Of a DNA stretch of 64,000 nucleotides, positions 58,101 through 64,000 are shown piece after piece. A program made the position numbers and the translations under genes. This stretch comes from Coturnix japonica. Lineage: Eukaryota; Chordata; Aves; Galliformes; Phasianidae. Within the stretch, counting starts at the first letter, position 1. Every line of letters begins with the position of its first letter. A model generated the notes under the pieces. The model made no database searches and was not told the DNA's origin. It saw only the letters and a list, made by a program, of their open reading frames with translations. The stretch is taken from NCBI RefSeq assembly GCF_001577835.2, contig NC_029518.1, forward strand, positions 68,986,053 through 69,050,052, written 5' to 3'.

Positions 58101-61100
58101 AACTGATGCAGAAATTAATACTTCTTTACTCTGAAGCACTTGATTATAAGCCACTGCAAAAACAAATACATAATTTTAGAGGAATTCTATTGAAGCACAC
58201 TTCGCTCCTTCTTTCTGAACTGCAACTTCAGGTGCAAAGACTTAAGATTATTGTTAACAGTTTGTTGTGACACAGAAATGACTGTAAATATTACATACTA
58301 TTTAAGTGAAACAGTGATACTCCACAATAGATGAAGTGACACTACTAATTTAATGCAACAGTGCAATATCTCAAATCATGGGATTTTGCAAGTTAGTATT
58401 TGAACAGCCTAAAGTCTTACGTGCTGGACATCAGATTTGATGAAGATCTCACCATGAACTCTCCAGGTAGGTTTCATTTGCTGTCTTAAAACAGACAGAT
58501 TGTTGTATGCAAGAACAGCAGCATCTAATGCATTAACTCCTTCCCAAGGATAAGCAGCAGCATGAGAAGCTTTTCCAAAGTATTTCACAGTCACGCTAGG
58601 AAATAAAAGGCATTGCTTATTTGCTATTCATTCACTTACATATTAAAGAAAAAAAAAGCCTCTAAAACAAAAAGTTCCTTTTGTTCACACAATCAATCTC
58701 ATTTAAGCCTTGTACAGCAGAACACCAAATAACAATTTACCTAACATGACACCATTGCAAAGTTAAACTACCTTTGAGCGAAGGGAGGTGTTGGAAGATT
58801 TCTAGAAAGCTAATGATATCAGATAATATTAAGAGCCGATCAGGCAAAACAGCTCCCAGAAAGTACAGTCTTTCCTGCAGATAAAAGGCTTCCTGTAGTA
58901 CTTAAATTCCTTCAGCACTTTTCTATACCTTCCTGATGGTTCTGAGATACTTACTAATATTCTCCTCAGAGGATGACTGATTCAACATTAGAAGCTGGCT
59001 GTCCTAATTCTTGCCAGACTTTTAAATTTGTGCTGTTAATTATACATAATTGATGGAACATGAGTAAGATCACACATAACCCATGTATAAGCAAACAAAA
59101 AAACCCAAGTCTTAAGTGTAGTAAAAGCACAGTGGGGTACAGTGAGGTACATTATGCTACAGTAAGGATGCCCTTTCCCTGTACACCTTAAAAAACACTG
59201 GGAGAACAGCCTGCAATGATGAAGAAATGCACTGCAAAAGGCATCCTCCAGCTTACAGCAGTCACAATATCACACCTTGATATATGATAGGATGAAGGCA
59301 GGCATGAACTCTTCTGATGAGTGTCATTTATTAGCCTTACAAAGAAATTTAGCATCTTCAGTTATATGAAAACTCTGCACATAAGGCAGATATTAAATAC
59401 TGACATCTCTGTTTATTACCATTTCTCAAATATGCAAACACCAGCTTTTATCAGTACCAGAGGTTTAAACTAATTTGGCTGGAGCTCAAACCCCAGACTT
59501 TTACATACAATGCTCTACTCTCAGGCTCACAGAGTTTCTCAAAACACACACTCGTTACTCACCCTGCTAGGGAAAGCCTGCCATGCTCATATCCCTGTCT
59601 GCACAAACTCCAACTCAGCCACTTGTCCTCAGCTGACCCCTCAGGCCTGGAACCATGCCACAGCTGTAAGCCAATACTGGCACTTAGATACCAGACAGCA
59701 AACAGGGACACAATGGGGTCCCCTGTTGCAGTACAAAATGACTCCTTTAGTGTGTGCAATCCAAGCTAAGCAAGCTTTTGTAATGCCTTTTTTTCCTTCC
59801 TCTCTCATCCTCCACAAGGATCACTCACTCCACTCTGCAGGGTATGAGTTTAACATCCCAAGCATTAGACCGCAGCCTTCGAGTCAGCTCATAAACATGA
59901 TAGGACTGAATACTGTCCAAGTTAGAGGGAAGACAAAGTAAAGATGAAAGCCATGTTGCAATCGTTTTTGTCCATGAGAAACACAAAGCTGCTTATTAAA
60001 AACTCAGCACCCCTTCTCTTAGGGCCTCTATTGCAACATAAATGTCACATACAGAATAAAAACAGATTTTGGTGGACAATGAAATATGAGGACCTGGGTC
60101 TTCTTGCCAGTCTTGTCAATGTTAAACCTAAAGCAAAGCAGTAACTGAATAAATTGTTCTCCAAAAGCAACACTTTAAAACAAAAAAGAAGCCAATAAAA
60201 TAAAGTACACACAGGGAAAGCCCCATAGATGCCTATAAAGGAAAGTATGAGTTTATTGAAAGCCAAATCACTCTGAGATTGCATATAAGTTGAAATTTCT
60301 GGTTAATGAGACACTATGTCCCCAGCATTAGCTCAGTAATGCAATTCCACCCCAAGCATCCAGCTCTAGTTACACGTCCAGCAAGGAACAGGTGAAGTAC
60401 AAGTACAGAACAAGTGCAGAAAGTGAACATGTGAGCTAATCAAGAAGTGACAAGGCAGTATTGCCAAAGAGCTGTGCTGCCAGCTGACTGGAACAAGGTG
60501 CAATGAGGGCATGGCTGACTGCTGCCTGTACATATAGTGATGTGACCACTTGGAATCAAAGACAAATTTGAACCAAAAGACAAAGCTGATGTTAGTGTTA
60601 CAGAATCACAGAATGACCCGGGTTGGAAGGGACCTCAAGGATCATGTAGTTCCAACCCCCCTGCCTGGCAGGGCCACCAAACATACACCTTTACTAGAAT
60701 CAGGTTGCCCAGGGCCCCGTCCAACCTGGCCTTGAACACCTCCAAGGACGGGGCATCCACAACCTCCCTGGGCAATAGTTAATAGATACAAAATAGCCAT
60801 AATTAAGTTTAGGCCGGAAATTGGCCTAAACTGACTGTGAATTCCTCCTCTGGATGGCACCTGTAAGGTCCCGGCCTAACCTCAGCCTCCGCCGGGCAGC
60901 AACCCGGGGAGGAGAACCAAGGATAACCAAGGATAACAGCGAGGCGACCCTCTCCACCTCAGCTCGCTGACTCACTCGTGCTCAGCCACGTCGGGCAGAT
61001 AAGCCGCGTTCTCCTGCGAGGGGTGCGCCATGAAGACCACATCCAAGCCGTCAAACGCGCCGGCGTTGATCAGGTCGATCTTGCCTCCTCCCTGCTCCTC

Positions 61101-61844
61101 GGCGGGCGTCCCCAGCACCGTGACCTGCCACACAAACGCACACACAGAATCACAGAATGACCCGGGTTGGAAGGGACCACAAGGATCATGTAGCTCCAAC
61201 CCCCCTGCCTGGCAGGGCCACCAAACATCACCTTTACTAGATCAGGTTGCCCAGGGCCCTGTCCAACCTGGCCTTGAACACCTCCAAGGACGGGGCATCC
61301 ACAACCTCCCTGGGCAGCCTGTTCCAGGGCCTAACCACTCTCCTAGTGAAGAACTTCCCTTTAACACGGGCCCGAGCGGCTCCAGGGCCGTGTCCCCGCC
61401 CCGTGTGAGGGCACCCACCTGCACGGCGATGGGCGCGGGCTGCGGCAGGCTCTCCAGGGCGGCCTTAAGGCCCAGCGCGGCGGCCGCCCCCACCTCGGCG
61501 ATGAGGTTGTGTCCGCACGCGTGGCCGATGCCGGGCAGCGCGTCGTACTCGCACAGGAAGGCGACGCGGAGCGGGCTCGGGCCCTGCGGGGGGGCGGCCG
61601 TGCCCCAGTCGGCGCGGAACGCCGTGTCCAGCTTGTAGCGGGGCCGCACGGCCCACGCGGCGCCCGGCAGCTCCCCGCCGGAGAAGAAGCCGGTCATGGC
61701 GTCGTGCGCGTGGTGCTCCTGGTAGGCCAGCTCGGGACAACGCCAGATGCTGCGGCTCAGCTCGCCCAGCCGCGCCGCGTTCAGCTCCACGCTGTCGCAC
61801 GCCCGCCGCTTCAGCTCGTCCAGCAGCGAGTCCTGCGGCCCCAT
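48943..61844 (-). CDS. PM20D2: PM20D2, peptidase M20 domain-containing 2 (7 coding exons, 439 aa)
   Basis: This is an M20-family metallopeptidase; the family member is known as a dipeptidase acting on beta-alanyl-lysine and related dipeptides, thought to clean up side products of carnosine synthesis in the cytosol. Joined exons, in transcript order: 61844-61419, 61124-60976, 58595-58453, 55716-55562, 54086-53951, 50071-49964, 49145-48943. All junctions are GT-AG and in phase; the total is 1320 nt. Motifs: [16 protein letters not shown] (98-113) and GTPAEE (147-152), which carry the metal ligands and catalytic glutamate typical of M20, then [18 protein letters not shown] in the lid region and the C-terminal [11 protein letters not shown]. 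The length is close to human (436). The N terminus is shorter than human and the C terminus is extended by about 14 residues. The ATG at 61844 is the first in frame and sits in a GC-rich promoter. The gene is convergent with GABRR1. Confidence 0.95.
49146..49963 (-). other. PM20D2 intron 6
   Basis: 0.8 kb of AT-rich intron; no repeat recognised. Confidence 0.75.
49964..50071 (-). CDS. PM20D2: PM20D2 coding exon 6
   Basis: Acceptor GCTTCTAG, then [20 protein letters not shown] and on to [11 protein letters not shown], with donor GTGAGT. It includes the conserved STDFGNV and the late histidine region of the M20 fold. Confidence 0.94.
50072..53950 (-). other. PM20D2 intron 5
   Basis: 3.9 kb of AT-rich intron. 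It has a short TTGATA repeat at 50714-50732. The open frame at 50298-50717 has no known match. No CR1 was recognised. Confidence 0.7.
53951..54086 (-). CDS. PM20D2: PM20D2 coding exon 5
   Basis: Acceptor TTGACTAG, then [20 protein letters not shown] and on to [14 protein letters not shown], with donor GTAACT. It matches human [20 protein letters not shown]. It was located by homology and phase. Confidence 0.92.
54509..54524. repeat. (AT)n microsatellite
   Basis: Short uninterrupted AT repeat in PM20D2 intron 4. Confidence 0.7.
54875..55540 (+). mobile_element. Decayed CR1 LINE, ORF2 (reverse transcriptase) body
   Basis: CR1 ORF2 landmarks occur in order: gggatgttccaagcgactga (54882), ggaccttggaaattac (54932), cagcatggatttgctgaa (55040), acaggctggcaggaacctca tgaa (55262), catctaggagggaagaatcc catgca (55310) and ggtgtgctgcgttcaattcc atgctcctcag (55493). 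Spacing shows several internal deletions and no usable frame remains. It is antisense to PM20D2 and ends about 20 bp from the exon 4 donor. The left border is uncertain. Confidence 0.75.
55562..55716 (-). CDS. PM20D2: PM20D2 coding exon 4
   Basis: Acceptor TTCCACAG, then [20 protein letters not shown] and on to AAALATGCK, with donor GTATGA. Human has [20 protein letters not shown] here. No ATG-initiated frame spans this exon, so it was found by homology and splice phase. Confidence 0.93.
55717..58452 (-). other. PM20D2 intron 3
   Basis: 2.7 kb of AT-rich intron with a TA/TG dinucleotide repeat at 56464-56487. No other repeat or gene seen. Confidence 0.7.
56464..56487. repeat. (TA)n(TG)n compound microsatellite
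   Basis: TATATATATATA runs directly into TGTGTGTGTG. Confidence 0.8.
58453..58595 (-). CDS. PM20D2: PM20D2 coding exon 3
   Basis: Acceptor TTTCCTAG, then [20 protein letters not shown] and on to [12 protein letters not shown], with donor GTGAGA. It matches the human protein almost residue for residue. Confidence 0.95.
58596..60975 (-). other. PM20D2 intron 2
   Basis: 2.4 kb with a sense-oriented young CR1 fragment at 60601-60776. The 143-codon + strand frame at 59510-59941 resembles nothing known. Confidence 0.7.
60601..60776 (-). mobile_element. CR1 LINE 3' fragment, young copy A
   Basis: The reverse complement of the CR1 3' end is very well preserved: cagaatcacagaatgacccg ggttggaagggacc, then the ccccctgcctggcagggcca block and cacctccaaggacggggcat. 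It is about 97 percent identical to copy B at 61144-61363, which it matches up to its own truncation point. It is sense with respect to PM20D2. Confidence 0.95.
60976..61124 (-). CDS. PM20D2: PM20D2 coding exon 2
   Basis: Acceptor GGCAG, then [20 protein letters not shown] and on to [20 protein letters not shown], with donor GTGAGT. The PAEE pair is the expected catalytic and metal-binding glutamates. The exon is flanked on both sides by same-orientation CR1 copies. Confidence 0.95.
61125..61418 (-). other. PM20D2 intron 1 (mostly CR1)
   Basis: A 294-nt intron of which about 220 nt are one CR1 copy. Only some 19 nt separate the CR1 3' tail from the exon 2 acceptor. Confidence 0.85.
61144..61363 (-). 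mobile_element. CR1 LINE 3' fragment, young copy B
   Basis: Same subfamily as copy A, extending further 5' through gcagcctgttccagggccta accactctcctagtgaagaa. The 3' terminal ATTCTGTG repeats end at about 61144. It lies within PM20D2 intron 1, in sense orientation. Confidence 0.95.
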
Positions 61845-61990
61845 AGCGAGGCGGCTCGAGCGTCACCTGCCGACCTGTGCGCTAACCCAACCCCAAGGCT
61901 CCTCCGCCCGCACCTGCCAGCCGCACTGTGACCACACGCAGCTGCGCCGCACACTTTTATCGCCTCCGCAGCGCCCCGGGAGCGCTGGGA
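61380..61990 (-). promoter_or_regulatory. CpG-island-like promoter of PM20D2
   Basis: GC content and CpG frequency rise sharply over exon 1 and the 140 bp upstream (cgcggcggccgc, cgcacgcgtggccg and similar), against an AT-rich background on both sides. This is typical of a housekeeping promoter. No TATA box is evident; the exact transcription start cannot be read from the sequence. Confidence 0.65.
61419..61844 (-). CDS. PM20D2: PM20D2 coding exon 1
   Basis: 142 codons from [20 protein letters not shown] to PAPIAVQ, with donor GTGGGT on the minus strand from 61418. It contains [11 protein letters not shown] and the metal-site segment [20 protein letters not shown]. It is very GC-rich, and frames in other registers (61509-61931 +, 61465-61866 -) are shadows. 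Confidence 0.94.
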
Positions 61991-62116
61991 AATGTAGTTG
62001 GGGCGGTGAGCGGCTGCACGGGGTTGGGTGGCTGTATTTTCATGGAGCTGTTTTGCAACACAGGACACAGGATTGGTGTGAAATCCTCAGTGTGTGTATC
62101 GCTACTGAGGGCTTAG

Positions 62117-62286
62117 CAGCACTTGGGCTGCCCAGGGAGGTGGTGGAGTCTCCTTCTCTGGAGATATTCAAGACCCGCCTGGACGCCGTCCTGTGTGACG
62201 TGGTGTAGGGAGCCTGCTTTGGCAGGGGGGTTGGACTCAATGATCTCTAGAGGTCCCTTCCAGCCCCTACAATTCTGTGATTCTAC
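62117..62286 (+). mobile_element. CR1 LINE 3' fragment
   Basis: The sequence reads acttgggctgcccagggagg tggtggagtctcc, then ggagatattcaagacccgcc tggacgccgtcctg, ggggttggactcaatgatct ctagaggtcccttccagccc and the tail attctgtgattct. The orientation is away from the PM20D2 promoter. Confidence 0.93.
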
Positions 62287-63818
62287 TTGGAATGGGTGTG
62301 AAGTCCCCATCGTGTTTGATACTAGATGGGGTACCTTGCCTATCTGACCAGTCTGTGCCTGACAAAGGTGATGTCAACAGAAACAAAAATTAAGGCTTTT
62401 TTTTCCCCCTGAATTTATTGAATGACTTCATTTTACTGAACAGAATTATTCTCCAGGCTGTTTATCAGCTGTTGTATCAACCATACCCTGTCTCCATGAT
62501 GCTTCTGTCACCTGCAGTAGTGCCCTGTCCTGCTGAACGCCACGTTTCCTTCTCTTTTCTTGGTGCCCCCCCCATATGACCCTCGGTCGCTCCAAGCAAA
62601 GTTCATGCTCCCGTTCCCTGACACAGATACTAATCACAAGCTATTTTTACTCTTGTAACCCAGCCCAGCAAACACTGTGGTCTGTTCTTTCCCCCAGATA
62701 CTTCCAGACAGAACAAATCTCTCCACCCAGAAATACACGCTGGAATTCCAACTGTGCCACCTGTACATATACTACAGATAGCAGAGGGTGCCCATATACA
62801 GCAATAGTCATGTAAGTTCTGTTTTCCCAGCGATTTCAAGGGCTGGGAACCCTTTGAGGCAGGCAGCCCATTGCCAGTGTGCTTTAGAAACAGGCACCCT
62901 GGGACGTGTCTCTTTTCTCTACAAGAAGGAAGCAGATGAAGCCTCCAAGCAGAGCATGCTTGAGGGTGTCATTCCTCAAGTGGGCTTTGCTGGGCTCCAT
63001 ACCTCCCCCTGCCCAGGAGCCTGCTCCTGCTGCTTCTCTTTTCTGTGTCTGGCAAACTTTGCATCTAATTAAACCAATAAGAAGCAACTCAGAATATGCT
63101 TTTTCAACTGAGTACTGTTTCGCAAGGCACGTAATGGCCCTCTGACGCCTATGGGTCTTCCTGATTCCAGCAGGATTTTCTCTCTCCTTGTCAAAAAGTC
63201 ATGCCCCATGCCATGCTTTCTTTGGCACATCCAGACACCATCACGGTTTGGAAGAAGGAAGAACTGTGTGTGTATTTATTTTCAAGTAAACAAGAGAAAA
63301 ACTTTGCAGCTGATCAGTCAACTCATATTCCTGGAAGCAAGCTGTAAATAAATGCTTGTATTTTTGTTTTAGAGGGTGGATGAGGTTCTGGACCTTTTCA
63401 TTGGTCAATAAGAAGGAACATCTGTTGTGGCCATAAAAAAACTTGATGATCAAGTTTACCTCATCCCACGTTAGCAACATTAGGCATTTAGGTTGAAATC
63501 CAGTTCTGACTGAACACAGTGGAAGTGCTGTTATTAAATTCAGGGTGGTCTGGATTTCAAGCCAAAATCCGAAGCTATAAAAACAATAGGACAGTTTGTA
63601 GTAAAAACAAAAGCCTGTTGATGCTGGGAGTAGGATCTGTATGCTGACTTACCTAAAATAACATTGTAATGTTCCATTCTTATTTTTCAGATAGCTTTAT
63701 ATTAAGTAATACTTATCAAGACATGCAGTGCTATGAAAGTGGACTGTGTGTTTAAAAGTGTGATGGAGGAGGGTCTTTGGTTGGACTGTGATATCATTGT
63801 CACAGTAGAGCAGACATG

Positions 63819-63881
63819 TTAAAGATCGGGAAGAGATCTTTAAAGGTCATCTTTTAAAGACTTTAAGACGTTCTTAAAAGA
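63819..63881. repeat. Clustered short inverted repeats
   Basis: TTAAAGATC and GATCTTTAA form 9-bp arms around 7 nt (63819-63843). TCTTTTAA and TTAAAAGA (63850-63857, 63874-63881) form a second pair. The function is unknown. Confidence 0.5.
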
Positions 63882-64000
63882 AGGGTCTTAAGTCACTGAA
63901 GCGCACTGTGAATGAATCAAAAATGCCACTACATTTTCTACATTGCTTATGAAGGGAAAATAACAGCAGGATAGGTTGGATTCAGAAAAACAAAGCTCTC

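Larger units (their letters stand above)
61991..64000. other. Region upstream of PM20D2
   Basis: 2 kb with a CR1 3' fragment (62117-62286) and clustered short inverted repeats near 63819-63881. The neighbour expected from human synteny, SRSF12, is not recognisable here. Confidence 0.6.

Noticed and set aside
59510-59941. 143-codon + strand frame inside PM20D2 intron 2
   Set aside because: No recognisable family, antisense to the gene, and within the range expected by chance.
61465-61931. Long Ala/Arg-rich frames on both strands over PM20D2 exon 1
   Set aside because: They are shadows in GC-rich sequence where stops are rare; the frame with M20 motifs is the real one.
61991-64000. Expected head-to-head neighbour SRSF12
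   Set aside because: No RRM-coding exon (RNP motifs) could be read on either strand in this stretch.

Overview
This is vertebrate nuclear DNA, almost certainly from a bird and probably a galliform close to chicken. Genes are split into short exons with GT-AG introns, repeat content is low, and nearly every recognisable repeat is a truncated CR1 LINE, the hallmark of avian genomes. No bacterial feature (operon, CRISPR array, insertion sequence) is present. No retroviral or LTR fossil could be recognised with confidence.

Layout. At the left edge are the last two coding exons of GABRR2 (+ strand, GABA receptor rho2; the upstream exons lie outside). About 18 kb of intergenic DNA follows, with small CR1 pieces and one old turtle-type CR1 reverse-transcriptase relic. 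Then comes GABRR1 (+, GABA receptor rho1), whose ten coding exons can all be placed from 20673 to 44160 and encode 479 residues. GABRR1 meets PM20D2 tail to tail. PM20D2 (- strand, seven coding exons, 61844 down to 48943, 439 residues) is an M20-family dipeptidase that starts in a GC-rich, CpG-island-like promoter. The last 2.1 kb beyond that promoter shows one CR1 fragment and no recognisable gene.

The order GABRR2-GABRR1-PM20D2, with the rho genes tandem and PM20D2 opposed, is the order I know from human 6q15, so the window is a conserved syntenic block. The two rho subunits form GABA-gated chloride channels, best known from retina. PM20D2 hydrolyses dipeptides such as beta-alanyl-lysine and is not part of the channel pathway.

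I found no new multi-gene system. The most notable signals concern the host genes. The exon carrying M2 and M3 is 97.5 percent identical between GABRR2 and GABRR1 although the next exon has diverged at most synonymous sites, which points to gene conversion. The last GABRR1 intron is 108 nt, divisible by three and free of in-frame stops. GABRR1 exon 2 is a frame-preserving 54-nt cassette that matches the exon missing in the human rho1 delta-51 variant. CR1 copies abut splice sites of GABRR1 exon 4 and PM20D2 exons 2 and 4. GABRR1 intron 5 holds a perfect 19-copy CCCTT tract.
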